Shown in pieces: positions 35,680-43,190 of a DNA stretch of 64,000 nucleotides. Within the stretch, counting starts at the first letter, position 1, and each line of letters starts with the position of its first letter. The position numbers and the translations under genes were made by a program. This DNA is from a bacterium GBS-1. Lineage in GTDB: Bacteria > Synergistota > GBS-1. The notes beneath the pieces are model-generated. The model searched no databases. It was given only the letters and a program-made list of their open reading frames with translations, and was not told where the DNA came from. The DNA lies in the NCBI GenBank assembly GCA_001443005.1, contig LEKQ01000009.1, positions 26,936 to 90,935 on the forward strand. The letters run 5' to 3'.

Positions 35680-37000
35680 GCGGTTGATAGTCATAGGGGG
35701 GGTAGCGGCTGGTCCGTCGGCGGCCTTTAAGGCGAAGAGGACCAACCCTGAGCTAGAGGTTATCCTGTTCACCGATGAGGAGGACGTTTCCTACGGAGCT
35801 TGCGGCCTTCCCTACTTTATAAGCGGCAAGATATCCGATAGGGGCAAGTTGGTGGCTAGGGAACCAATCCACTTTAAGAAGGCGGGTATAGACCTTAAGC
35901 TTAAGTCTCACGTTGATGAGATAGATCTGGCGCGCTCCTTAGTTATTTCAGGGGGAGAGAAATTTAACTATGACTATCTGGTTATAGCTACCGGTGCAAG
36001 ACCCATCGTTCCTCCGCTTGATGGAGTTAACCTTGAGGGAGTTTTCGTATTAAGAACCCTTAGGGATGGAGAAAAGATATTAGATTATATAAAGAGAGAG
36101 AGTCCGAAAAAGGTGGCGATAGTCGGTGCAGGGTATATAGGGGTTGAGATGGCTGAGAGCTTCTATTCCCTTGGCATGAAGGTTTTCCTGATTGAGCTCA
36201 TGCCTCAGATACTTATAAATATGGATGAGGATATGGCTGGTATAGTTGAAAGATATCTTAGGGAGAAGGGGATTGAGGTTTTAACCTCCACCAAGGTCTT
36301 GGGCTTTGAGGGGGTAAAGAAGGTTGAAAGGGTGGTAGCCGATAAAGGTAAGATTGATGTGGATATGGTTCTGCTCGCCATAGGGGTTAAGCCTAACTCC
36401 GAGATAGCTAAGGAGGCTGGCTTAGCCTTAGGTCCGAAGGGTGCTATAGATGTGAATGAGCTTTCTGAGACATCCGTCCCCGGCGTATATGCAGCAGGGG
36501 ATTGTGCCGACGTGGTTCACCTAGTCACGGGTAAGAAGGCTTATATCCCATTAGGTAGCACGGCTAACAAGCAGGGTAGGGTTGCGGGAAGCAACGTTGC
36601 GGGAGAAAGGTCGGTTTTCCCAGGAGTTGTTGGGACGGCTATAGCTAAGGTGCTTGACCTCGAGATAGCGCGGACGGGCTTAAGCTCGGCTGAGGCTAAG
36701 TCGGAAGGTTTTAGCTTTAAGGAGTCGGTGATAGAGTCTCATACGGTAGCTGGATACTACCCCGGTGGCTCATCGATAACCGTCAAGCTATTAGCTGAGG
36801 ATAAAACGGGAAGGATTCTGGGTGGGCAGATAGTCGGTGGGCCTGGAAGCGGGATGAGGATAAATCCGGTAGCGGTAGCAGTTTCAAAGGGCATGAAGGT
36901 TTGGGAGTTCGCCTACGTTGATTTGGCTTACGCTCCTCCCTTCGCTCCAGTATGGGATCCATTGCTTATTGCTGCTCAGAACCTGCTTAAGGAGTATTAG
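35672..37000 (+). CDS. CoA-disulfide reductase/NADH-oxidase-like flavoprotein
   Basis: This 442-residue FAD enzyme has IVIGGVAAGPSAAFKAKR (FAD site) and the active cysteine in SYGACGLPYF at residue 44. The NAD(P)H domain carries VAIVGAGYIGVEMAESF near 150, and GVYAAGDCAD closes the FAD site. The single-Cys motif is that of CoA-disulfide reductases, NADH oxidases and persulfide reductases, with roles in thiol or oxygen defence. It overlaps the ndk stop by 8 nt, so the two are cotranscribed. Which of the three activities it has is not visible. Confidence 0.88.
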   Translation: MNKRLIVIGGVAAGPSAAFKAKRTNPELEVILFTDEEDVSYGACGLPYFISGKISDRGKLVAREPIHFKKAGIDLKLKSHVDEIDLARSLVISGGEKFNYDYLVIATGARPIVPPLDGVNLEGVFVLRTLRDGEKILDYIKRESPKKVAIVGAGYIGVEMAESFYSLGMKVFLIELMPQILINMDEDMAGIVERYLREKGIEVLTSTKVLGFEGVKKVERVVADKGKIDVDMVLLAIGVKPNSEIAKEAGLALGPKGAIDVNELSETSVPGVYAAGDCADVVHLVTGKKAYIPLGSTANKQGRVAGSNVAGERSVFPGVVGTAIAKVLDLEIARTGLSSAEAKSEGFSFKESVIESHTVAGYYPGGSSITVKLLAEDKTGRILGGQIVGGPGSGMRINPVAVAVSKGMKVWEFAYVDLAYAPPFAPVWDPLLIAAQNLLKEY

Positions 37001-37673
37001 CTATCGCGTCGTAAACGAACTGTGCCAGCGATAGAAAGTCGAATACGGGTAAGCCTAGCTCCCTCTGAATCCTCGGAGTATAGGGAGGGAGGTTGTGACA
37101 TTCGAGAACTAGCCCTTTGATATCGGGGTTCTCTTGAAGTAAGCTTCTTGCCGTTTCAATGACCTCCTCCTCTATTATCGTGAAGTCTCCATCTAGGGCG
37201 TCTTCCAGTATAACTTTTCTGAACTCCTTCTTATTTTCTAACCCCTTTATCGCTAGGGGTATGTCTTTTGCCCCTGCGGATTCAATGTGGGCTTGGGAGA
37301 GCGAACCCGCGTTTGCGGTTATAACCCCTATCTTCCCGTTAAGAAGCCTGTAAGCCCACGGTATCATTATTAGGGATGATGCGAAGACAGGAACCTTGAC
37401 CGCTTTAGCTAACTTATCTTGAAAGAGCACGGTGAAGCCACAGCTTGTCGTTATCGCCTTTACGCCTTCTCTCTCAAGCTCCTTCGCTCCCTTAACGAAG
37501 GCATCCTCAAGGGCTGGGTCTGTTTTCCAAACCACCGTCCTTAAGTTAGCTCCCTTTATCTTCTTAAGCTTGACTGGAAATGGATAGGTTTGCGGGTTTC
37601 CCACATCTCCGACGATCCTCGGGAAACGGGTTTCAAGCATCAGGATACCCAGAACTGCCTTTTCTTCGCTCAT
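36987..37673 (-). CDS. Asp/Glu racemase family protein
   Basis: This 228-residue protein has the family cysteines in ITTSCGFTVLF (about residue 79) and LVLECHNLPPY (about 193). It is distinct from the racemase at 22964-23638. The family covers amino-acid and hydantoin racemases and related isomerases. It follows the citryl-CoA-lyase-like gene on the same strand, with a 9-bp hairpin between them, and its end overlaps the convergent flavoprotein gene by 14 nt. AAAGGAGAG precedes the ATG. Substrate unknown. Confidence 0.8.
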   Translation of the reverse strand: MSEEKAVLGILMLETRFPRIVGDVGNPQTYPFPVKLKKIKGANLRTVVWKTDPALEDAFVKGAKELEREGVKAITTSCGFTVLFQDKLAKAVKVPVFASSLIMIPWAYRLLNGKIGVITANAGSLSQAHIESAGAKDIPLAIKGLENKKEFRKVILEDALDGDFTIIEEEVIETARSLLQENPDIKGLVLECHNLPPYTPRIQRELGLPVFDFLSLAQFVYDAIANTP

Positions 37674-37696
37674 ATTCTTACTCTCCTTTCATCTTT

Positions 37697-37726
37697 CTGG
37701 GGCGCTTGCTATAAGGAGAAAGCGCC
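37697..37726. other. Intergenic hairpin
   Basis: GGGGCGCTT (37697-37705) pairs with AAGCGCCCC (37718-37726). On the minus transcript it lies between the lyase and racemase genes with no U tract, so it may set relative expression or RNA processing rather than end transcription. Confidence 0.5.
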
Positions 37727-37738
37727 CCTTTAATTCTA

Positions 37739-38485
37739 TCACAGATCCTTCCTGAAGGGTTTGTAGGCCAAAAGCTCTAGCAGGACCTCCGCGAGCAACC
37801 CCGGAACCCTGCCTATCGCGAATATACCCCTTCCCGTGAGGTATGGGAAGCCCATGTCGCTTAATATGGCTCCGGAAGCTCCATCTATATTCATGTGTAT
37901 CCCCTTCGTCTCGGATAGGATCTTCTCTATCTCTACTGCTAACCTAAGATGGGGGCCGTCGACCTCTAAGCTTCGTGCGAGGGATATGAGCGCGGGTGGG
38001 CGAGGGTCTCTCTTGTGATATCTGTGTCCATAGCCGGGGATTTTCTTGTCCCTTTGAAAGTGATCGTCCACTATCGCTTGAGCTGCCTCTTTAAAGGATA
38101 GGCCTCTTTCCTCTATAAGCTCTTCAACACTCTCTTGGAAGAGCTTCATCGCTAGCTCTATGGCGCCAGCGTGATGGTCACCGAAGGCTAGTATTCCGCC
38201 AGCGATCGCCGCCTGAATGGGCGAGCCCGCTGATACTATTAACCTCGCGGCCTTAGTGCTCGCTGGCGTTGGACCGTGGTCGCACATGGCAACGAGTATC
38301 GCCTCAAGCATCCTTGCCCTTTCGGGGGTGGGGCGCTCTCCCTTTATCAGAAACCAGACCACTTCGGAGAAGTTCCACTCTCGGATGAGATCCTCTATTT
38401 TGACGCCCCTAACCACGATGGAGTTCGGCTCTATCCTCGTTATCTCCCTCTCCAAGGGAATAGGAATCTCCTTCCTTATCGCCAT
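37739..38485 (-). CDS. Citryl-CoA lyase / citrate-synthase-like protein
   Basis: This protein of about 248 residues is a short member of the citrate synthase superfamily. It keeps the catalytic histidine blocks (CDHGPTPAS and PGYGHRYHKRDPR), a conserved aspartate in MNIDGASGAIL, and GRVPGLLAEVLLE. At this length it matches the citryl-CoA lyase-like group rather than full citrate synthase (about 380-430), so it may cleave citryl-CoA or a related acyl-CoA. ATG 38485 has AAGGGTGGG upstream. A 22-codon ORF with a stronger ribosome site overlaps its start, and a terminator-bearing leader lies further upstream. Confidence 0.78.
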   Translation of the reverse strand: MAIRKEIPIPLEREITRIEPNSIVVRGVKIEDLIREWNFSEVVWFLIKGERPTPERARMLEAILVAMCDHGPTPASTKAARLIVSAGSPIQAAIAGGILAFGDHHAGAIELAMKLFQESVEELIEERGLSFKEAAQAIVDDHFQRDKKIPGYGHRYHKRDPRPPALISLARSLEVDGPHLRLAVEIEKILSETKGIHMNIDGASGAILSDMGFPYLTGRGIFAIGRVPGLLAEVLLELLAYKPFRKDL

Positions 38486-38544
38486 GATGTTTCCCACCCT
38501 TCTTTGCTCTCGTTTGACACCTTCCTTGGGAAATTTCCCCTCAT
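38476..38544 (-). CDS. Upstream ORF overlapping the lyase start (22 codons)
   Basis: The complement encodes MRGNFPRKVSNESKEGWETS plus Trp-Arg and a stop. It has the strongest ribosome site of the leader (AAAAGGGGGG, 38551-38560, 6 nt before the ATG), and its stop lies 10 nt inside the lyase gene. The arrangement predicts translational coupling or reinitiation onto the lyase start. No known peptide is recognised. Confidence 0.45.
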   Translation of the reverse strand: MRGNFPRKVSNESKEGWETSWR

Positions 38545-38582
38545 ATTAAGCCCCCCTTTTAAGTTTGATATAAGTTATTAAT

Positions 38583-38619
38583 AAAAAAGCCCGCTGAGAT
38601 CTTTTCGACCTCAGCGGGC
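38583..38619 (-). terminator. Terminator in the lyase leader
   Basis: Minus-strand GCCCGCTGAG (38619-38610) pairs with CTCAGCGGGC (38598-38589), followed by six U (38588-38583). It lies about 100 nt before the lyase start and downstream of the leader promoter, so it acts as a conditional (attenuator) or small-RNA terminator. Confidence 0.88.
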
Positions 38620-38672
38620 CAGGAAAGTCAAAAACAGGTCAGCTCAGGGACTCCCCCGAGCTCTCCTGGCCC
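38616..38672 (-). promoter_or_regulatory. Competing leader hairpin (antiterminator candidate)
   Basis: GGGCCAGGA (38672-38664 on the minus strand) pairs with TCCTGGCCC (38624-38616), enclosing a smaller AGCTC/GAGCT hairpin. Its 3' arm shares four bases (38616-38619) with the 5' arm of the terminator, so the two cannot be complete at once. Its 5' arm lies inside the leader ORF. Confidence 0.6.
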
Positions 38673-38730
38673 CTATTCGCTTCTTCTCCTTCTTAAGACT
38701 AATGGCGCTGGTTAAGTTAAACCTCACCAT
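38644..38730 (-). CDS. Putative 28-residue leader peptide, Lys/Arg-rich
   Basis: An ATG at 38730, with GAGGGAG 4 nt upstream and a good promoter behind it, opens a 28-codon frame. It begins MVRFNLTSAIS, continues with the basic run LKKEKKRIGARRARG and ends in SP-stop. The reading frame covers the 5' arm of the competing hairpin and stops within the enclosed loop. This is the layout of translation-controlled attenuation. No family recognised. Confidence 0.5.
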   Translation of the reverse strand: MVRFNLTSAISLKKEKKRIGARRARGSP

Positions 38731-38759
38731 ATTTCTCCCTCAAGTTTAGGCTTAGGCAT

Positions 38760-38788
38760 ATTTTAACCTACGATAGTTTAATAGTCAA
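38760..38788 (-). promoter_or_regulatory. Promoter of the lyase/racemase leader
   Basis: On the minus strand TTGACT (38788-38783) and TAAAAT (38765-38760) are spaced 17 nt apart, giving a start near 38753. Confidence 0.75.
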
Positions 38789-38831
38789 GGATCTTGGAGA
38801 TATTTTGTGAAACGAAGAGCGCTTATAAAGC

Positions 38832-39275
38832 TTAAAGTTGCTTACTTTCGTTCCCATCCCTCCCCTTGAAGACAACCTCATCGCCCAAAAAGAAACCTCT
38901 ATCCCTTCCGGTTAAAGGCTCTCCCTTGAAGACCATGTTAAGGTGGTTTGGGAAGTGAGTTTCATCAAAACCAAGTAATACCCCAACCTTAATCCCACCT
39001 ATCCAGAGCTCATCCCCAACCTCAACTATTCCCCCTCTTGAGACCTCCCAAAAGCCCACATAAGTAGCGCTATTTACCTCCCCTCCGGGGGAGGCCTCCT
39101 CTTGAGTGACTATGATCTCGTGAATCTCTCCCTCCCTTATGGCCCTTGAGCGAGGGACTATAAGCTTTAAACCCCTGCCCTCGAGCCTAAGGTCGAGGAT
39201 GGCAACGAGCTCTCCCTTGGGACTTCTCTTGGCGTAAAAGGGGCTTCCCTTCAAGCTCTTGTACGGTTCTGACAA
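38832..39275 (-). CDS. Conserved-looking hypothetical protein
   Basis: I do not recognise this protein of about 147 residues with confidence. It is beta-rich and soluble, with no signal peptide. Notable segments are LIVPRSRAIREGEIHEIIVT, YVGFWEVSRGGIVEVGDELW and a histidine-bearing FDETHFPNHLNMVFKGE followed by TGRDRGFFLGDEVVF. TTG 39275 is proposed because AAAGGAGG ends 9 nt upstream; an ATG at 39296 has a badly spaced site. It stands alone upstream of the lyase leader promoter. Confidence 0.6.
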   Translation of the reverse strand: MSEPYKSLKGSPFYAKRSPKGELVAILDLRLEGRGLKLIVPRSRAIREGEIHEIIVTQEEASPGGEVNSATYVGFWEVSRGGIVEVGDELWIGGIKVGVLLGFDETHFPNHLNMVFKGEPLTGRDRGFFLGDEVVFKGRDGNESKQL

Positions 39276-39296
39276 GAATCTCACCCTCCTTTCCAT

Positions 39297-39588
39297 ACCT
39301 CTCGATGTAAGCGAAGGCGTTTCTCACATAATTCTCCTATGCTTCTCATGCTCCATACATCCATTATAGTATACCAACTTGAATGCAAAATCTTTTCTAT
39401 GGAGTATGAAAGGGATTTGTAGACCGTCTATGATATATGCTCAATGTGTTTGGAAATATCTTCTTGAGTCAGATATAAATGTTAAGAATGTGAGTTTTTA
39501 TGTTTGGAGTATGAGCTACGAAGATATCATGCATTCACAAGTTAATGTATTATATAGCTTATATTTTTTAAAATTATGTTAAACCCTC
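39297..39588. other. AT-rich intergenic stretch with no supported gene
   Basis: About 290 nt, more AT-rich than the flanks. A 67-codon frame (39379-39582) has no ribosome site and an unlikely composition, so I do not call it. Nothing else is recognised. Confidence 0.5.
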
Positions 39589-39617
39589 TTGACTCTTTTA
39601 TGGTGTCAATATAGAAT
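39589..39617 (+). promoter_or_regulatory. Promoter of the proline-operon leader
   Basis: TTGACT at 39589-39594 and TAGAAT at 39612-39617 are separated by 17 nt, giving a start near 39624. Confidence 0.75.
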
Positions 39618-39651
39618 GAAGGCGTAGGTTTTTAGCGATGGGGGAGCAAGC

Positions 39652-39708
39652 ATGGACTATAACCCAGGCGTTCCAGGAAGACTAAATGCTCAACAGCTTA
39701 ATAGGTAG
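39652..39708 (+). CDS. Putative 18-residue leader peptide with two proline codons
   Basis: ATG 39652, with GGGGGAG 5 nt upstream, encodes MDYNPGVPGRLNAQQLNR and a stop. Its stop codon lies in the first copy of a duplicated 12-mer whose second copy forms the 5' arm of the following terminator. The two CCA proline codons match the proline-related operon downstream. Small size makes coding status uncertain. Confidence 0.5.
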   Translation: MDYNPGVPGRLNAQQLNR

Positions 39709-39721
39709 ATTAATAGGTAGA
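39698..39721 (+). repeat. Tandem 12-mer repeat before the leader terminator
   Basis: TTAATAGGTAGA occurs at 39698-39709 and again at 39710-39721. Either copy can pair with TCTACCTATT at 39742-39751, so two alternative hairpins are possible. Confidence 0.85.
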
Positions 39722-39751
39722 GGGAGGGTTTAAGCCCTCCCTCTACCTATT
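39712..39751 (+). terminator. Attenuator-type terminator upstream of the proline operon
   Basis: A 17-bp perfect stem (39712-39728 with 39735-39751) and TTTAAG-containing 6-nt loop, followed by TTATT. It lies between the leader ORF and the first enzyme gene at 39777. Confidence 0.8.
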
Positions 39752-39776
39752 TTATTGCATCTTTAAGAGGGGTGAT

Positions 39777-40091
39777 ATGATGGGAGGATGGATAAGGGAG
39801 CATCCGATCCTAACTTATCAACACGGTAGGAAAGTGAAGTTTTACGTGGATGGTAAGGAGTATGAGGGTTATGAGGGGGAGCCTATAGCTGCGGCGCTTC
39901 ACGCTAACGGCATAAGGGTCTACAGGAAAAGCATGGTTTTGGAAAGACCACGTGGCTTCTTCTGTGCGGTTGGAAAGTGTTCGTCCTGCTTCATGGTTGT
40001 GAATGGAACTCCTAACGTCAGAGTTTGTATAACTCCATTGAAAGAAGGCATGAGGATAGAGACACAAGTTGGAAAGGGTGAGATACGTTGA
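39777..40091 (+). CDS. Small [2Fe-2S] subunit of amino-acid dehydrogenase (HcnA/LhpE-like)
   Basis: This 104-residue plant-type [2Fe-2S] protein has cluster cysteines in FFCAVGKCSSCFMVV and a later VRVCITPL. It corresponds to the small subunit found in HcnABC, sarcosine-oxidase-like and hydroxyproline/proline dehydrogenase complexes. It carries electrons between the flavin subunits. First gene of a five-gene operon, it overlaps the next gene by 4 nt. GAGGGG lies before the ATG pair at 39777/39780. Confidence 0.85.
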   Translation: MMGGWIREHPILTYQHGRKVKFYVDGKEYEGYEGEPIAAALHANGIRVYRKSMVLERPRGFFCAVGKCSSCFMVVNGTPNVRVCITPLKEGMRIETQVGKGEIR

Positions 40092-41179
40092 AAGAGACGG
40101 ATATACTGGTTGTAGGTGGAGGACCTGCGGGTTTGTGTGCTGCCATAGAGGCGGCTCGGGCTGGAGCAAGGGTATTGATAATAGATGATGGTTTGAGGCT
40201 TGGAGGTCAGTTAATCAAGCAAACTCATAAGTTCTTTGGTTCCAAGGATGAATATGCTGGGACGAGGGGCTTTAAAATAGCCGATGTGCTTCTTTCAGAG
40301 CTTGAACGCTATGGCGATAGGGTTGAAGCTATAACCAATACTACCGTTACAGGTTATTATACCGATGATGGCGTTTTCGGCGCTCTTACGGGTGAGGAAA
40401 GGTACTTTAAGGTGAAACCCAAAAGAGCGATAATCGCTACCGGAGCCTATGAGAAGACCATACCCGTTCCTAATTGTGATCTTCCTGGCGTTTATGGGGC
40501 TGGTGCTGTTCAGACGCTCATGAACGTCTATGGGGTTAAACCAGGAGAGAAGGCTCTGATGGTTGGAGCGGGTAATATCGGTCTTATAATAAGCTATCAG
40601 CTTGCCCAGGCGGGGGTTCAGGTTCAGGCTGTAGTTGAGGCTATGCCCAAGATAGGTGGCTATTTAGTCCATGCTTCCAAGATAAGAAGAATAGGCATTC
40701 CCATATATACTTCCCATACGATTAAGGAGATTCATGGTAAGGAGCACGTGGAGGGGGCGACCATAGTTCAGATAGATGAGAGATGGGAACCCATATCTGG
40801 GACTGAGAAATATATCGAAGCTGATCTAATATGTCTTGCAGTTGGGCTTTCTCCACTTATTGAGCTTCTCTGGCAGGCTGGCTGCAAGATGAGATATGTG
40901 CCTGAGCTAGGCGGTTACGTTCCCGTAAGGAACAGGGAGATGAGGACATCTCATCCCGATTTCTACGTTGCCGGTGATGCTGCGGCTATAGAGGAGGCTT
41001 CTACCGCCATGATAGAGGGAAGAATAGCGGGATTGTGCGCTGCGGCAAGCTTAGGTTATAGACCGCCGGACTATGAGGAGAGGTTAGAAGGTTTTTGGGC
41101 ACAGCTTGAGAGGCTCAGGAGAGGGCCTGTTACGGAGAAGATAAGGCAAGGGCTTCCGAAAGCCATGAAGGAGGAGTGA
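40088..41179 (+). CDS. FAD/NAD(P)-type oxidoreductase subunit (HcnB/PDH-alpha-like)
   Basis: This 363-residue flavoprotein has DILVVGGGPAGLCAAIEAAR at the N-terminus, a second dinucleotide site ALMVGAGNIGLIISYQLAQ near residue 160 and HPDFYVAGDAA at the FAD end. It matches the alpha-type subunit of proline dehydrogenase, sarcosine oxidase and hydrogen-cyanide-synthase-like complexes. TTG start, 4-nt overlap with the preceding gene. It probably takes electrons from the DAO subunit encoded at 41951 and hands them to the Fe-S proteins. Confidence 0.85.
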   Translation: MKETDILVVGGGPAGLCAAIEAARAGARVLIIDDGLRLGGQLIKQTHKFFGSKDEYAGTRGFKIADVLLSELERYGDRVEAITNTTVTGYYTDDGVFGALTGEERYFKVKPKRAIIATGAYEKTIPVPNCDLPGVYGAGAVQTLMNVYGVKPGEKALMVGAGNIGLIISYQLAQAGVQVQAVVEAMPKIGGYLVHASKIRRIGIPIYTSHTIKEIHGKEHVEGATIVQIDERWEPISGTEKYIEADLICLAVGLSPLIELLWQAGCKMRYVPELGGYVPVRNREMRTSHPDFYVAGDAAAIEEASTAMIEGRIAGLCAAASLGYRPPDYEERLEGFWAQLERLRRGPVTEKIRQGLPKAMKEE

Positions 41180-41182
41180 ACC

Positions 41183-41677
41183 ATGCTTGAGAGGACAGGA
41201 GTTCCTACACCTGAACAGATAAGAGAGGTAACGCCTCCAGAGGAGATAATGAAGGCTAAGCCTGTGGCTATAATAGAGTGCTTCCAGAAGATACCTTGCG
41301 ATCCTTGTCATACCGCTTGTCCTACGGGGGCTATTCTTGAGTTCGAGGATATAAATGATCTTCCCAAGATCGACTGGAGTAAGTGCACGGGGTGCGCTCT
41401 ATGCGTGGCGAAGTGCCCGGGATTGGCTGTATTCGTCGTTGACATGACTTACTCCGATAGGGAGGCGATAGTTAAGCTTCCCTATGAGTTTCTTCCCGTT
41501 CCCAGTAGGGGAGAGGAAGTCGAGTGTCTAAATAGGGAGGGGAAGGTGGTTTCTAAAGGTAAGGTGCTTCAAGTCTTTGAGCCCTTTAAGGATGGGACGA
41601 AGGTGATTTCCGTGGTCGTTCCCAAGGAGTTTGCTATGGAGATCAGGCATATAAGGGTGGTGAGAAAAGATGGCTGA
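41183..41677 (+). CDS. 4Fe-4S ferredoxin-type subunit
   Basis: This 164-residue protein has two cluster motifs, CDPCHTACPTGAI (with an upstream ECF cysteine) and CTGCALCVAKCP, then a beta-rich C-terminal domain of about 75 residues. It should connect the flavin subunits to a ferredoxin or membrane acceptor. It starts 3 nt after the alpha subunit and overlaps the next gene by 8 nt. The extra C-terminal domain is not recognised. Confidence 0.82.
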   Translation: MLERTGVPTPEQIREVTPPEEIMKAKPVAIIECFQKIPCDPCHTACPTGAILEFEDINDLPKIDWSKCTGCALCVAKCPGLAVFVVDMTYSDREAIVKLPYEFLPVPSRGEEVECLNREGKVVSKGKVLQVFEPFKDGTKVISVVVPKEFAMEIRHIRVVRKDG

Positions 41678-41951
41678 TGAGAAGGATATCGTGATCTGTC
41701 GTTGTGAGGATGTTACCCTAAGCAAGATAAGGGAGCTTATTGAGAAGGGTTATACTACTCCTGATGAGATAAAGAGGATAACTCGCGCAGGGATGGGTCC
41801 CTGTCAGGGAAGGACCTGTAGGGATCTGATCATAAGGGAGATAGCGCGCATTACTGGGAAGAAGATAGAGGAGATTCCGATGACAACCTTTAGGCCTCCC
41901 ATTAGGCCTATAAAGCTTGGAGTTTTGGCTGAAAGCGAGGATGATGAGTGA
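41670..41951 (+). CDS. BFD-like [2Fe-2S] subunit
   Basis: This 93-residue protein has the BFD-domain cysteines, ICRCEDVT near the start and GMGPCQGRTC near residue 55, which bind a [2Fe-2S] cluster. In larger homologues this domain is fused to the alpha flavoprotein; here it is a separate gene. It overlaps both neighbours (8 nt and 1 nt), so its stoichiometric production in the complex is likely. Confidence 0.86.
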   Translation: MADEKDIVICRCEDVTLSKIRELIEKGYTTPDEIKRITRAGMGPCQGRTCRDLIIREIARITGKKIEEIPMTTFRPPIRPIKLGVLAESEDDE

Positions 41952-43096
41952 TGCTCGTTAAAACTGCTGATGTTGTCGTTATAGGTGGCGGTATACAGGG
42001 GTGTGCGGTTGCCTATAACCTCGCTAAGATGGGTTGTAAGGATGTGGTTCTGTTAGAGAAAGATACCATAGCGAGTGGTTCCACTGGAAGATGTGCTGCT
42101 GGCATAAGGGCGCAGTGGGGTACGGAGATGAACTGCCGTCTGGGCATAGCTTCTATAGAGATCTTCGAGAATTTATCTGAGGAGCTCGGTGCTGACATAG
42201 GGCTACATCAGGGAGGATATCTGATGATAGCCTATAAGGAGAGCGAGTTTGAGCAGCTTAAGAAGAACGTCAAGCTTCAGAACAGTTTGGGGATAAAGTC
42301 TAAGGTAATATCAGCTCAAGAGGCTAAGGAGATATGCCCCCTTTTAAACACCGAGGGTGCCGTTGGCTTTACCTTTCACCAGAGAGATGGGCATGCTGAC
42401 CCGCTTTTAACCACCTTCGCTTACGCTGAGGCCGCATCCAGGCTTGGCGTTAAGATATACGACTTTACCGAGGTTATAGGTATAGACCTTGAGGGGGATA
42501 GAATAAAGGGAGTTAGGACCAATAGAGGGTATATATCGACGAGGGTTGTCGTTAACTGTGCTGGTCCCTACGCTAAGAGAATAGGGGAGTTCGTTGGCGT
42601 AGACCTACCCATCTATCCTGAGAGACATGAGATACTTGTCACTGAGCCCATAGAGAGGGTTTCGCACCCCATGCTCATGTCCTTCTCGGGCAACTTTTAC
42701 ATTCAGCAGAGACCTCATGGGAGCTTCATAATGGGCTACGGTCCTAAAGAGCATGAAAAGACGCACGCGGTTAACTCCACATGGATGTTCCTTGAGGAGA
42801 TGGCGAGGAAGTTCGTTAAATTGCTTCCAGCTTTGAAGGAGCTTAGGGTTGTTAGGCAATGGGCAGGTTCCTATGAGATGTCTCCTGATGCCCAACCCAT
42901 ACTTGGTGAGGTCGATGAGGTGGAAGGGTTCTACGTCTCGGCTGGCTTCAGCGGCCACGGCTTCATGTTCGGTCCGATAACTGGGAAGCTTATGGCTGAG
43001 CTCATCTTAACCGGTGAGACCTCCATACCGATTCAGATGCTTAACTACAGAAGGTTTGAAAGGCATGAGCTTATAAGGGAACCTGCGGTCGTTTAA
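41951..43096 (+). CDS. DAO-family FAD amino-acid dehydrogenase subunit (proline-dehydrogenase-beta-like)
   Basis: This protein of about 381 residues has the FAD site VVVIGGGIQGCAVAYNL, then GSTGRCAAGIRAQWG and the C-terminal GFYVSAGFSGHGFMFGP that covers the isoalloxazine. It belongs with sarcosine oxidase beta, D-hydroxyproline dehydrogenase and dye-linked L-proline dehydrogenase beta subunits, and is the substrate-oxidising subunit. Context (Pro-codon leader, hydroxyproline dehydratase opposite) favours proline or hydroxyproline; sarcosine or another imino acid remains possible. ATG 41951 overlaps the previous stop. Confidence 0.83.
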   Translation: MLVKTADVVVIGGGIQGCAVAYNLAKMGCKDVVLLEKDTIASGSTGRCAAGIRAQWGTEMNCRLGIASIEIFENLSEELGADIGLHQGGYLMIAYKESEFEQLKKNVKLQNSLGIKSKVISAQEAKEICPLLNTEGAVGFTFHQRDGHADPLLTTFAYAEAASRLGVKIYDFTEVIGIDLEGDRIKGVRTNRGYISTRVVVNCAGPYAKRIGEFVGVDLPIYPERHEILVTEPIERVSHPMLMSFSGNFYIQQRPHGSFIMGYGPKEHEKTHAVNSTWMFLEEMARKFVKLLPALKELRVVRQWAGSYEMSPDAQPILGEVDEVEGFYVSAGFSGHGFMFGPITGKLMAELILTGETSIPIQMLNYRRFERHELIREPAVV

Positions 43097-43190
43097 GATT
43101 CTCTTGAAAAGGGGGTGGTTCTTGAGGGAAAGGGAATATCTTAAAAGGCGACTTTAACCTGGAAACCAAGCTAAAGGGGGGAGTAAGCTC

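Noticed and set aside
38616..38672. Resemblance of the lyase leader to a TPP riboswitch (CTGAG and ACCTG elements)
   Set aside because: The order and the second conserved half of the TPP aptamer are missing and the RNA is too short.
39379..39582. 67-codon open frame in the AT-rich gap
   Set aside because: No ribosome site, unlike composition, rich in rare-looking codons and no recognisable motif; the promoter for the next operon lies after it.
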